Source of the DNA: Incurvaria masculella
Lineage: Eukaryota; Arthropoda; Insecta; Lepidoptera; Incurvariidae
DNA: 64,000 nt
Assembly (NCBI GenBank): GCA_946894095.1
Contig: OX335660.1
Span: forward strand, 11,351,001-11,415,000
Direction: 5' to 3'
A program made the position numbers and the translations under genes. Positions 21,645 to 33,119 of the stretch are shown piece by piece (the first letter of the stretch is position 1; every line of letters begins with the position of its first letter). Below the pieces are notes generated by a model. That model ran no database searches. It saw nothing but the letters and a program-made list of their open reading frames with translations, and had not been told where the DNA came from.

Positions 21645-22266
21645 ATTAAAAAAAACCAAGGGAATTTAGAGTGAAGATCAGATCTACGTAAACCATGAAG
21701 ATACTTGATTGAATACATTATAAAGATTTATATTTTAATTATGACTCTTTGTCGATATATTACGGTTAAAGCCCGACGTTGGTTAAAGTCCGAAATAACT
21801 TTTTCCTTGAAGTTTATTGGATTTCTGCACTTATGTTTTTTTTTTAATTTTTTGTATGAAAAAAAGGTTAAGGTTATTTTTTTTCTTACCATAAACACCA
21901 AATTAGTGTCCTCGACACTGGTACATCATGAAAATCTTAGTTACCTTCAAGAAAAAAAAATCGGACTTCAACCTACATATATCGGGCTTTAACCGTTACA
22001 GATACATTATAATGTCCAAACCACAATTCTTCAATGTAGACTTCGCTGGTAAGCTTCAAGTCATCAATATTTTTGAAAATGTATTCCTATGAACACGTTT
22101 GGTTTCAGTATATCATAGCACGGAAAGGTCGCAGTGCCAGCGAGGCGAAAAAGCTCGCAGCATATCTTCAAATAAAATAAAAAGTCTTCTAAATATTTTA
22201 AAATGATTAACTGTTCGTAATGTAATATTATTATTATCGCCATCTCTGATAAAAAAAAGGTCAGAA

Positions 22267-22491
22267 ATGTGCCAGCTAGCGCCCGCTGTCGCCAAGTTTC
22301 GATACTACCAAGCCAAATTGAACTTACTAAACATGAAAATACAGTTGCAGACGTATTGGAAGGTTCGTGTTGGTGGAACTGACTTGGCGAACGCATTTCG
22401 TGAACACATTCAAGCGCGACGGCGATGTTTGGACTGTGTTACACACGAAGTGCGGCCGTTACATGCACTATTTGTCCATACGATGGATACT
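22267..22491 (+). repeat. Interspersed repeat family F, copy 1
   Basis: Landmarks CTAGCGCCCGCTGTCGCCAA, ACTACCAAGCCAAATTGAAC, GGTGGAACTGACTTGGCGAA and GCGACGGCGATGTTTGGACT, shared with 45180-45345 and 61258-61556. No reverse transcriptase or transposase homology seen. Confidence 0.6.
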
Positions 22492-22621
22492 CGACAAATG
22501 AACGAATAACGACATATAACGCCAACCGATTTCGGTGATTCTTTTTTTATTGGAAAGGACGTGTACAAATTAGTTAGTGTACTTCAGATTCACTATAAAT
22601 AAAGAAATAAAAAAAAATTAC

Positions 22622-22828
22622 AAAAAAATTACCGACTTCAAAGAAAAAGCACTAAAAAGTAAAAAATAATTGCAATTTTTGTAATTACGATTATTTTTAT
22701 TTTTTGAGTCGGTGTCGCAGCGCGTGCCCGACTGACGCCGACTCAAAAAATAACAATAATCGTAACTACAAAAATTGCAATTATTTTTTACTTTTTAGTG
22801 CTTTTTGTTTGAAGTCGGTTATTTTTTT
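22622..22828. repeat. Long fold-back palindrome
   Basis: Arms of about 91 bp (22622-22712 and 22738-22828). The left begins AAATTACCGACTTCAAAG and ends TTTTTTGAGTCGG; the right starts CCGACTCAAAAAATAAC and ends GAAGTCGGTTATTTT. A 25-nt GC-rich loop separates them. Several mismatches make it older than the 8187 palindrome. Confidence 0.9.
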
Positions 22829-23489
22829 TTTGTTAATTTTATTTTATATTTCGGCTATACTAGGATATTGAGGTCGAAACTGTGGTGACAGTGTGTTAAA
22901 TTCTCCTAACATTCTTAAAATCCTGCAACTTAATTTTGCAATTGATATTTAGTAGTATTAAATTATGCTTACGAATTCTATATTAACATGTTACTTAAGT
23001 ATACATAGTGCTGTTTAACCAACCTTTGTCGTCAATCACATTTGTCGACAGAGGCAGGTGTGTTTAATGTTGGCTGAGCGTGTCGACGCAAACAAAACTA
23101 TTTATAATACAGGTGAGTAATGGTGGCTATATATATGCATATCCACTTTTTGGGTACCGATATATTCTTATCATGTGTGTGCTCATTAATATGTTTAAAC
23201 TATGCTGTCTAGGTAATCGGCTTAACTGCTTCATTTTATGTTTACAATAAAACAGAAAAACTACACAACATGATGCGTTGATTGATTGAACATTCTTTAA
23301 TACGCCACAAAAAAAAACTATTAACAAAAGTAAGAATTGAGCAATAACAAAACAAGTGGGGCGCAAAGACGGGCTTATCCTTCAAATAGATTTCTTCCAG
23401 CCGAAGATTTCTTCCAGCTGCGTTATGGCAGGGTGTCATTTTCGAATCTATCTTTCAAAATTACCTTCGTAGCTTGATGATGCGACGCC
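22829..23489. other. No feature recognised
   Basis: AT-rich DNA; no supportable gene. Confidence 0.45.
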
Positions 23490-24085
23490 TGGGATTCGGT
23501 AGTCTCCTCAGCTTACTAGGTTGTCGGGTTAATCCCGCCCGGGTTTATACAATTGCATTGAATGGAAGATGGTCGAAGCTGCATTGAAAATAACAATGTT
23601 CCTTGATATCCACCCAGTTCTATTAGGTCCAGAGCCGGTAGTCTCAGTTGTCACCTAAATTGGCGTTACGGCAAACCGATCGACTGACGTTTTCAAATGT
23701 ATGGAGAAATTGAAGAGCGCGCGCGGCGGGCGTTAAGCGAACTAACATTTGCGAGTCCGAGCTTGATTTGACAGCTTACTCAACGTTGACGTAAATACGT
23801 CGACGTTGCCGTTTACGTCCACTCCGCGTTTTCATACAAATCGGAAGTCAGCGTTTGACTTTGACAGCTTGAAGAAGTAAAACCACAGAATATCTAGTAA
23901 AAACTTGTATGGAGTTTGGAGAAAACGCCAGTCGATCGGTTTGCCGTAACGCCAATTTAGGTGAGAACTCAGACTGCCCACTCTGGTATAGCATCTATTT
24001 TCTTAGGGAATGCGATGTATAAGGCTAAAATTATTATAGTAGGTGAGGTATCATCATATCATCATAACATCCATGTCCAGTTACA
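23490..24085 (+). repeat. SINE copy split by a MITE
   Basis: SINE body on the left (ACTAGGTTGTCGGGTTAATC, GATGGTCGAAGC, ending CACCCAGTTCTATTAGGTCC at 23630) and tail on the right (TGGTATAGC from 23985, AGGGAATGCG, AACATCCATGTCCAGTTAC to 24084). MITE A copy 3 lies between. The sides join as GGTCC/TGGTATAGC, matching the uninterrupted family sequence GGTCCTGGCATGGC. Confidence 0.7.
23630..23985 (+). mobile_element. MITE family A, copy 3, nested in a SINE
   Basis: Full-length (about 356 bp), CAGAGCCGGTAGTCTCAGTT to AGACTGCCCACTCTG. Because its target is a SINE of known sequence, the empty site can be inferred: no obvious target duplication is present. Confidence 0.8.
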
Positions 24086-24204
24086 AAAACTAATAGAGCA
24101 CGGTGTTGCCAGTAAATGCACCAGAAATAATAGGTCACCATTCGGTACCGATGTTACGTGTTAGCACCTGAAATAAGTAGAGATTTCTACATAATTACGT
24201 CATG

Positions 24205-24556
24205 TGTATGTGTTATGATATTAGTCCAATACTCCACATTCCCGAAGGAATTAGGTGCTATATCAGGACCTTTCCTTTATGAGCACAGCTACACCGAACT
24301 GGATGGAAAAAACAGTCAATTTTTCATTGCCGCTGCAACCATAGTTGCATCCAATGCGGTGGACGCCTAACACTAGGAAAAAGGACCTACAGTTTTGAAT
24401 GGGTTTCGAATAATGGTACAGCTCGAATTCGTAACGAAATGCACTTATACATATATTATGAAAAGAGAAAGAAAGAGGTGCATAACCAGGGCGAGAACTT
24501 AAACCCATAACCTCTCGCATGAATGACAAGTCCTCTGGCCCCTACACCACGAGCTG
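24205..24556 (-). repeat. SINE, tRNA-like head, nearly full length
   Basis: Minus-strand copy. The forward strand shows AAGGAATTAGGTGCTATATC, TTTATGAGCACAGCTACACC, GAACTGGATGGAAAA, GGACCTACAGTTTTGAATGG and the tRNA-like head (CATAACCTCTCGCAT, CCCCTACACCACGAGCTG). The B box is worn (AACTTAAACCC). Confidence 0.8.
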
Positions 24557-26069
24557 TAAATATGAGATTAAGGTAACTTTTATTATCGTGCAGCGGAACT
24601 TAGATCAGGACATTTTCACTTCTTTAAAGTATTTTTAAATATAAAATCACCGAGGGAAACTAGTTCTTGTCGGAGCATATCTTTGTATAATTTATGATTT
24701 GAAGCGGCTAATATAGCGTTCGTTCGGCTTATTTTAGCTCAGTTAAAGATAGCTTTACGTGCCGCAAGACGTAGTTTTACAAATCATTCATGTCACTGAG
24801 GTGTAACGTTTTAGTGAGAATGAGTTCGTTCCGTAAACAAGTTAAAATATTTTGATATGTTAAGAAAAGTGATTGCAAAGCGGTACGTACTATAAGTAGA
24901 GCTGTGTTTAAATAATTTCTAATCTAGCATTCTAGCTGTGATGTCTGTGTCTTGAGTTTGAATTCGATCAATGATTTAAATAAGGGATGAATTAATTTTA
25001 AGTAAGGAATACATTAAAATACTTAAATGTACTTTTATTAGAGCTATAAGGTCTTTTCATAGACACTGCTTCTAAAATCCGGTGAAGCCGGTGTATGTTT
25101 CCATAAACAAGTCGTACTTCTCTCTTTTCAATCGCAAATTTATAGGAGAAATCGGTAATGTATCACCCAAAGTCGTTAAGAATAAAAAAATACATTATAC
25201 AAAAATAAAATGGAGACCAGATATAAAATTAAAATAGTTAATTTCGCAGAATAATAATAAATAATGGCCCCTCGATATGAAAAAAAAACACATTTCTATA
25301 CACGTAACTAAATTGCACGTACACACCATTATTACGTGATTACCTTACGCATAATGCTTAACGAAAAACCTGCCTAAAGAAATTTCACCTTAAAAACTCA
25401 TTTATACTGCGACTATCTCGAGCACACGGAGCCTCCTGTGAGTGATATAATATTAATCCCAAGGTCGAGAGACTAACTCGGTCTCGTTCACTCCTGACAA
25501 TCAAGTTTTTCCTCGTCGCATACATAATATCTATATCTATACTATCTATATCTAATAATATATACTAATAATTAATATGTAGGGGGTGTTGCTGGAGTAA
25601 CTTGCTTTGTTTTACAAGATACTGCGTTAGTAGACTTTATACATGATACAAACACTGAATTTACGATTTTAAGAAATATTTTCCATATGCTTGTACGAGT
25701 ATGTAAGTATGTTCCTCCATAGCTCTTAAATCGTTCATCTGAATTAGATGAAACTTAGTACACGTATATTTTACTACACGGGACACGGGATAGGCGAAAT
25801 AGAATACAAACCGGAATGCTCCGCGCTCCGACGGAAAAATATACAAACTTAAACGAAGTACTTACTTAAAAACTGTAGGTGTTAAAAAGGCATATAGAAA
25901 ATTCCACGATATCATGTGGAGCGATAGCTTGTAGTGGTTCCCACTGGATATATAATTTATTTATTATTGGGCTCCAGGCCAGGGTTCATATATTTTTGCC
26001 CGTCCTCCTTTGTAATTATTATTATATCATTCGTTTTCATTTCGATCGCATGTATTTGGCTAGCGGCCA
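24557..26069. other. No feature recognised
   Basis: AT-rich DNA with a short ATCTATATCTA run near 25530. No gene or shared repeat supportable. Confidence 0.45.
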
Positions 26070-26073
26070 TTAA

Positions 26074-26615
26074 GGTGGCCCAACCCGACGGGACTAACTC
26101 ATTCGCGGGCATGGTACAAAACCGTGCTGTTGCGCTCTGGGACCTTCTCTGTTTTAAAGAATAAGACAGGCTCCGTGATGAGGAAGATGCAACATGTGCA
26201 CAAAAAAGACAATGTGCATAGTGTATGATTTGGTAAGATTTACGAAATTTTTTATTACAAAACGACTTATAGCTAAAAGTAAACCACGACCGCTGTAGTC
26301 AAATATCTAACAAAAACCAAATAGATTATAAATCTTGATTAAATAAGCTATGTCTGATGACTAATATTTTTAAGATGTTCTTACTTTATCATTGCGTAAT
26401 TTACCTCCAAAGTTATTGAATAAAATGCGGGAAAAATTGGAAATTTCGGACCTTATGACTTAGAAACCAAACACAATTTTACAATGCCAACGGTCATCAG
26501 ACATCTAGTTCGATCAAATAAAGCTATTTTGAGCAAAATTTGGGATTTTTGACAAGAATTTTGGGCGTGATCTTCTTTCCCCTTTTGTATGGTGAGTTGA
26601 GCGGGATGGCCGACC
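26074..26615 (+). mobile_element. TTAA-flanked element family E, copy 1 (542 bp)
   Basis: Flanked by TTAA at 26070-26073 and 26616-26619. The left terminus reads GGTGGCCCAACCCG; the right terminus, complemented, GGTCGGCCATCCCG. Same length as copy 2 and inverted relative to it. No transposase. TTAA flanks suggest mobilisation by a piggyBac-type enzyme. Confidence 0.85.
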
Positions 26616-26704
26616 TTAAGTAGTAAAAACAGTGCGTTATTTTGAAATGTTATTTTGCTCGTGGCTGATTGCCGAGACGTCACGCGATGTCAATCAACTA
26701 CTAC

Positions 26705-26815
26705 GCAATGAATTAGACATGGGTAGCTAAACCCGCTAATACCATACCAACTGTCATGCTATTCACCGTATTATCGAAGAAATTAGGTATAATACCAGGA
26801 CCTTTCTTATATTGC
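26705..26815 (-). repeat. SINE 3-prime end fragment
   Basis: Forward strand GACATGGGTAGCTAA, GCTAATACC, AGAAATTAGGTATAATACC and AGGACCTTTC mark a minus-strand SINE tail. Its end, complemented, reads TAGCTACCCATGTC, matching the RTE 3-prime end at 58481-58490. Confidence 0.65.
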
Positions 26816-26897
26816 ATTAAGATCAAAGTGTTTTTTTATTTAAGCAAATAATTATTTTAGTGAAGTTTGTTTGACGGTTCTTCTTTACTCTATGTCA

Positions 26898-27130
26898 GTT
26901 AAGTCCGAGTTCTCACTTAAATTGACCTGTGCGGAACTTCGAAGTTACGTAGAAGCGTCAAACCCATACAAGTTTTTAATACTCATTCTGTGGTTTTACT
27001 TCTTCAACCTGTCAAAATGAAAATCGGTCTACCGATTTGTATAAAAACGCGGTGAAAACGACAACAACAACGTATTTCCGACGACGATTCATAAGCTGTT
27101 CAATCAAACTCAGACTCGTAGATCGAACGG
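26898..27130 (-). mobile_element. MITE family A, copy 4 (truncated)
   Basis: Inverted orientation: GTCCGAGTTCTCACTTAAATT, GGAACTTCGAAGTTACGTA, TCTGTGGTTTTACTTCTTCA, AATCAAACTCAGACTCG. The far terminus is missing. Confidence 0.65.
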
Positions 27131-27483
27131 TCATCTTTATCGGTGACAATTATCGAGCCGTCACGTCATCGAGCTACCTAGGATGATAAAGCAGATAAAA
27201 GCAGAGACCTGAACCATCTAAGTCTTTGATTAAAAGTCTAAAGAATAATAGCTACAAACATACGTCGAAGCTTGCCTTACATATAACGATTCATGTCCGC
27301 ACACTTTACATTAAGCAATCATAGTTACAAACCCCCAATTAAAATAGATATTTATAAATATATGTATTGAATAACCAATTAATGAGATAACGGTAATGTC
27401 AAATACATTAAATATACATTTAAAACCCGGACTGACTTCGGTGTCCGATACCAAACTTACAGCAATTACGTTGATATTTATAA

Positions 27484-27768
27484 AAAAACCGGCCAAGTGT
27501 GATTCGGGCTCGCAAACAAAGGATTCCGTACCATCGTACAAGATTTAACATACAAAAATCACGTTTTTTGTATTTAATTAATTAATTAATTTTACCTATT
27601 TGTTGTTATAGCGGCAAAATATATCCACAAATCTGTATAAATTTCAGCTACTTATCTATTACGGTTCATGAGATACAGCCATGTGACAGACGGACGGACG
27701 GACGGACGGACAGCGGAGGCTTAGTCCTAGGGTTCCGTTTTCACCCTTCGGGTACGGAACCCTAAAAA
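27484..27768 (+). mobile_element. Family B repeat, copy 2
   Basis: AAACCGGCCAAGTGTGATTC to GGTACGGAACCCTAAAAA, with a (GGAC)n microsatellite near 27690 and the shared TACGGTTCATGAGATACAGC segment. Confidence 0.8.
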
Positions 27769-28463
27769 TTACTTGGTGAAATCAGCGCCATCTAGTGATA
27801 GGTAAGCATTGTGTCGATTCGAATATAATCGAGAAATTCGTTGGCTGACATAATTGTCTCTATAGCTCAGCGAGGATCAAACAGCATGGAATCCGAAGGT
27901 CACAGGTTAGAATACTAGACATTAGTCGAGCCCAAGTTTTTTTCTCAACGAATGTCTGAGACAATCATATTTTTTTGTGTTTTAATAATTTCATAGCTTA
28001 GACTTGCGAAGTCATCAGTCAACATTTTTTTTGTCAAATGTCCAAATACCGTTAGTATCGGAATTCACTTGAAAAGCTATTGCTATAACCGACACCACGC
28101 GCCGTCTCCGAAGCGCCGAAAGTGGTTGAGGCGGTAAAATCATTTTGTAGTTTGGACCGGAGGCATTTGGAAAGATTTATCGCCGCGTTTCGTGCCGGCA
28201 GGCAATATCTCAAGTCCTTCAGAACTATCCATTTATTGTTTCTTTTGAGAATTCACTGTCCACTCGTGACGTGTGTGCTGACCCACGCGATGTATCGTAC
28301 GTGATTTTAGATACATATCCCACATAATGGTAACTTTGGACACTGGATCCAAAGTTGGCTTCAAAATAAAACGTGCACATATTTTGGTAATTTTGGATTG
28401 TGGTTTTGAGTGCCTCGAGTAAACGTACAGCTGTGTGGGTTCGGCACTTAAAAAATATACAAT
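27769..28463. other. No feature recognised
   Basis: No gene supportable; the 60-codon frame at 28122 shows no recognisable domain. Confidence 0.4.
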
Positions 28464-28715
28464 TTGACTACTGCATTTCTTCCCGTGCATGTCGTAAGAG
28501 CCGACTAAGGGATCCATTGTTTGTGGTTTGACTATCGTTTAATCAATGCGATGGTACCGACCCGGGCGGGCTTGACCCAACAGTTGGACCTACAGTTTTA
28601 GATGGATTCTGAACATTAGAACCGGTTTTACCCACTTGAACTTACTTACACAAAACCCAGACCTTTAGGATGGAAGGCCAGTCCGTCCGCACCTGAGCCA
28701 CGAGCCGCTCAATTT
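28464..28715 (-). repeat. Degraded SINE plus leader fragment
   Basis: At the left is a forward-strand leader GCATTTCTTCCCGTGCATGT-CGTAAGAGCCGACTAAGGGA, also seen next to SINE bodies at 34155 and 48553. It is followed by a minus-strand SINE body (AATGCGATGGTACCGACC, GGGCGGGCTTGACCC, GACCTACAGTTTTAGATGG) and a head relic ending CGAGCCGCTC. Confidence 0.6.
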
Positions 28716-28889
28716 AAAATGAAGGAATATAAGAACGAATTTATCGGGTTAATACATTATTTCTCAATTGAATTGCCATGTTCTTTAATATTTCTTTAAT
28801 AACGACAAGTAAAAGTAAGAAAATGGAAAGTGGCTGCCCATTTTTTTAAGACTATACGAGTAAAGTCACTAAACAGTAATTGTATTGTT

Positions 28890-29825
28890 GATGTTTTTCT
28901 CATGAAGCGCATGAGATCGATTCGAACGTATTGGTGATCGCTGAGAAGTGAATTCCTGACTAGATACTCATGATCTGAGAGTTTATGATGCGCTCATCAA
29001 TTGTAGAAAATATTAGTAAAGGCTATGGGTCGGTAGTTGGTTGGGTTTGATCGATCGCCTTTTTTAGGCAGCCTTTAAGGTGGCCCAACCCGCTCATCTG
29101 CCCATACAAACGGGGAAAGAAGATCACGCCCATATTTCTTATCAGAGATCCCAAATTTTGCTCAAAAGAGCTTTATTTGATCGCACTAGATGTCTCATGA
29201 CCATTGGCATTGTAAAATTGTGTTTGGTTTCTAAGTTATAAGGTTAGAAAGTTAGAATTTTTCGCGCGTTTTATACAATAACTTTCGAGGTGAATTACGA
29301 AATGATAAAGTAAGAAAACCTTAAAAAAATTAGTCATCAGACATAGCTTATTTAATCAAAATTTATAATCTATTTGGTTTTTGTTAGATTTTTGACTACA
29401 GCGATCGTGGTTTACTTTTAGCTATAAGTCGTTTTGAAATCAAAATGTTCGTAAATCTTACCAAATCATCCACTATGCACATTATATTTTTTGTGGACAT
29501 GTTGCATCTTCCTCATCACAGAGCCTGTCTTTTTCTTTGAAACAGAGAAGGTCCCAGAGCGCAACAGCACGGTTTTGTACAATACCCGCGAATGAGTTAG
29601 TCCCGCCGGGTTGGGCCACCTTAAGGCTGTATGTTGGCCGATTTCCAAGCTGCAGGCACATATCCAGAGCAGTATAATAGGCCCTGAAGGCGGGTTAGGA
29701 CAGGAACTAATTCTAAAGCACATTTCTTCAGCACAAGCGCAGAAATACCATCAGGGCTATTCGTCTTCCTGAAGTCTAGGGCGAAGAGATCACGCTGCAT
29801 AGTGCCCTGGCGGGATGGTATTGTT
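28890..29825 (-). pseudogene. Jockey-like LINE reverse transcriptase relic, split by family E
   Basis: Minus-strand fragment of a non-LTR reverse transcriptase. Upstream of the insertion it reads LDFRKTNSPDGISALVLKKC, then LVPVLTRLQG and PAAWKSANIQP (29621-29820), the conserved finger region of Jockey-like enzymes. Across the 542-bp insertion it continues PKKGDRSNPTNYRPIAFTN (about 29066 downward), the next conserved block, then decays with stops and frameshifts. The break is exactly at TTAA. No catalytic YADD survives. Confidence 0.85.
29079..29620 (-). mobile_element. TTAA-flanked element family E, copy 2 (542 bp)
   Basis: TTAA at 29075-29078 and 29621-29624. The termini GGTGGCCCAACCCG (left) and CGGGTTGGGCCACC (right) are a perfect 14-bp inverted repeat. 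Exactly the length of copy 1, opposite orientation, inserted into the LINE reverse transcriptase relic. Confidence 0.9.
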
Positions 29826-29829
29826 ACGA

Positions 29830-31283
29830 GTACCGTGGGTACGCTGGATAGAAAGAATGCCAGGAAATTAATACCTTTTAAATTATATATTTGACTCTGG
29901 ATATTTATGAAATTTACAAGGAAGATTAAGGATAACTGAACAGAGACTTGAACTGAAAATACACTGTGACTATATAACTGCACCGTATCACAAAACACTT
30001 CGGAAGAAAATTCACTTTCACTATTTTCGCTGCTATCGCTCCGAACGTCACCATAGAACTGGCCTATCAGCGACTCGTTCTTCCTTTTGTACGATTGTTT
30101 TGTGGCTCCAGAAAGTTCTACATAACTCTAGTACCTAAATCTCTATTAATTCATATCCAGAATGTTCTGCTCTTTGACCATTCAGAGGGCTAAAAAGGGC
30201 ATCCATCTTTTCTTTGCATTATTTATTTACTATTTTCTAGAAGCTTCGATTCCAATTGCTGTTGATTATTTAGTTACTCTTCAACCAATGAGGGCACGTG
30301 CGGCGAATCTTAGAGGTGACAGGTCAACATTTAACTGATTTATAATAGGACGTCATTGGCGCGGCATATCCTTTGACTAAATGCGGCTGGGTACGGTCAG
30401 CATAACAGTATGTTCGGCATAGAGACTTCACAGCCAGTTTACTTGAGATTAGGACTGGCTTAGTGACACAAGGAGCCAACAGTTCACTTATTTGATGCTC
30501 ACTTGACCATTATTTTATGAACTATACTCAATCTTCCTTACCGAACCCTCCACGTAAGCCCTGTGATATTGTATGTATAGCAGGATTACAGCGAAACCCC
30601 TACTTTTTAAGTTTCGGCAAACAGCATTTTTTAATCATGAGTTTCGCCTAGGCAGGTCTAGTAACATAACGAAAATTTTCATGCTTTCAATGCTAGATTT
30701 AATTAATTTAAATATTTTGACAAATTTATTTTTGGTAAAATACGGGTTTTGTAATATTCCTGCGATATCTGTATGTATGTTTTATGCATGATATAATTAA
30801 TTATGAAGTCAGTTAAAAAGATGAACTAGTAAACTTAGGGTCTCTGCCACCAAGTACTGATTTACTTAATCTTCAAATTTAAGGGCCTTTCTTACCATCT
30901 CGCAATCGAAACTAGTGCAAGACAATCAGCACTTTAGAAATAAAGGCACTTTAAGTGTCGATTAAAATAAATAAGGGGTTGGTGAAAATCAGGCTAAACG
31001 TGTTTATATGTTAACATACATACTGCTAAATTTCTTTCGTTCTCCAGCCTCACAGACGTGCATATCAATTGAATCACATTATGAAGCGAAATGCAAGCCC
31101 TGCTCTCAACAATTTTATTGAATTTCTCGCGTAAATTGCATTGTAGCAGCTGTGAAACTTTTCCTCGTCCGTGCACTATCGGAATGCAAATGAAATTCCA
31201 ACCCATGCACTTTTTGTAAACGAAAGGGTATCCAACTGAAAATGCAATGAGAAATTGATAAAAATGATGGAAGACATTAAAGA
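29830..31283. other. No feature recognised
   Basis: No supportable gene or repeat. Confidence 0.4.
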
Positions 31284-31617
31284 AAAAAACCGGCCAAGTG
31301 CGAGTCGGACTCGCACACGAAGGTTTCCGTACAAGATTTATCGCAAAAAAACCGGCCAAGTGCGAGTCGGACTCGCACACGAAGGTTTCCGTACAAGATT
31401 TATCGCAAAAAAAATACGTTTTTTGTATGCCCCCTTTATTTTTAATTACTTTTAAATTTTCTTATTTCTTGTTATAGCGGCACAATAAATACACACTCTG
31501 TGAAAAATTCAGTTGCCTACTTATTACGGTTTATGAGATACAGCCCTGTGATAGACGGACGGACGGACGGACAGTGGATGCTTACGTTGGTACCCTTTGG
31601 GTACGGAACCCTAAAAA
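31284..31617 (+). mobile_element. Family B repeat, copy 3, duplicated head
   Basis: The head ACCGGCCAAGTGCGAGTCGG occurs twice, at 31289 and 31351, a 62-bp tandem duplication. Then the usual body, (GGAC)n and GGTACGGAACCCTAAAAAA. Confidence 0.8.
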
Positions 31618-32589
31618 AGGAATTGTTTAATGAAATGAACTATACACGCAATCCTTTTATCTTTTTGTACAGAAACCGATATTTTTTTTATTATTTATTT
31701 ACTGATTTTTAAAAGCCTGGGATTTTGATATCTCGGCACTTAATATTTTTTATCCATAACAATCTGGTGTGCGTGTGTTCGCAATTCCTCTATTTCTTAA
31801 CGAGTTAACAGATTTTGAGGATATTTAGGGTATTTTTGGAATTTTCTTTTTAATTTCCGGAACCGACACAGCACAAAGGAGTCCGGTGAGTGGTAAGATG
31901 CGATCCCATACCCTACACAGTACACCATTTAACAAAATTCCGTTTCGTCGACAAATATTCGGTTTCGCACAAAACATTGCAATATATACCTGTGCATTAA
32001 GTATACCATTGTGGACAGAATAAATATATATATCAGTGAAGTTTATTTCAGTTTGTGACGTTATTTAGTGTAGTTTTCTTTGAAAAAGGTTTACATGAAT
32101 AAAATTAAATGTGAGTGTGGCATAAGCCATCTATGTCCAGATAATTACAAAATGGATGTCTTATTAGTCAAAGTTTTATTTCCCTTTGTATAACTTTAAT
32201 GGAATATTCAACAAAACAATTTATTCTTAGTCTTACAAACGAGGCCATCGATTTTAAGGTTTATTCACATTGCGTGCTAGTCTTTCACCCATTTCCACGT
32301 AAAGCTCTACATTAAATTAATGTCAAAGGCTTTATTTCGAACAAAAGCTAATCTGTATTTAACCCAGCAACGCAAGCCATGACTATGAAAAGGGAACTCT
32401 TATATACCGTTGTAAATATATAAAATAACATTATGTATTCACGAAGCGACAGTTTTACAAGATGATATTATATATTAAAATTAATGACGAAATAAATGTG
32501 TTATATTATATTTGCATGGCAATCACCTTTCCTTTATAAATATACGTTTTCGTACTAAGTACGCAGATTTTTCCAAGCAACGTGAAAGA
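31618..32589. other. No feature recognised
   Basis: AT-rich; no supportable gene. Confidence 0.45.
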
Positions 32590-32720
32590 AGGACACATTA
32601 ATTAAAGAACGAGCCTTTTAAAAATGACTCCTTTATGAATATACTACATGGCTGGAATCGAACCAGCAAAACATACCATTCGCGGGTATCGCTTCTACCA
32701 ATTTTGCTATCTGCCTTAAT
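32590..32720 (-). repeat. tRNA-derived SINE family H, copy 1
   Basis: On the minus strand TAGCAAAATTGG resembles a pol III A box and GGTTCGATTCC is a perfect B box, followed by a tail including the complement of ACATTAATTAAAGAACGAGC. A second copy is at 57800-57968. It lacks a proper anticodon arm, so it is not called as a tRNA gene. Confidence 0.65.
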
Positions 32721-33119
32721 TACAATTTCAATATTTTTTTTTCAAAAAACACGTATATACATAATTAACTAAAAAAAACAATAGGTTACAATAATACGGC
32801 TTTATACCCATAATTTCTCCCACTAACACAGTGTTTAAGATTAAACGATTATACCTTTCTATAATGAATGTTTTCACTGTCGAAAAAGTACAAACATATC
32901 GCATATTTTCTTCTATTACGCATGACGCATTTTCGATGTGCCACTGTTATTGAGGTATACTATAGGTTACTAAGTCACGTTTTTTTTATCTTTACGAATG
33001 GGACTGTTATGGAATAATCTATATATACGTACCAGTTATTTATTTACTTTCCTCCGTTTTGGTACTTTAAACCTCTCCGTGTAATAAAGCGTTTATGTTG
33101 AACAGCGGTATTTCATAGA

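Noticed and set aside
30994..31455. Open frames of 66-128 codons
   Set aside because: They reflect the duplicated family B head; similar peptides appear in every family B copy because DNA, not protein, is conserved.
32640..32710. Possible tRNA gene (minus strand)
   Set aside because: B box is perfect, but no acceptor stem closes and a related copy at 57895-57965 shows it is a SINE head.
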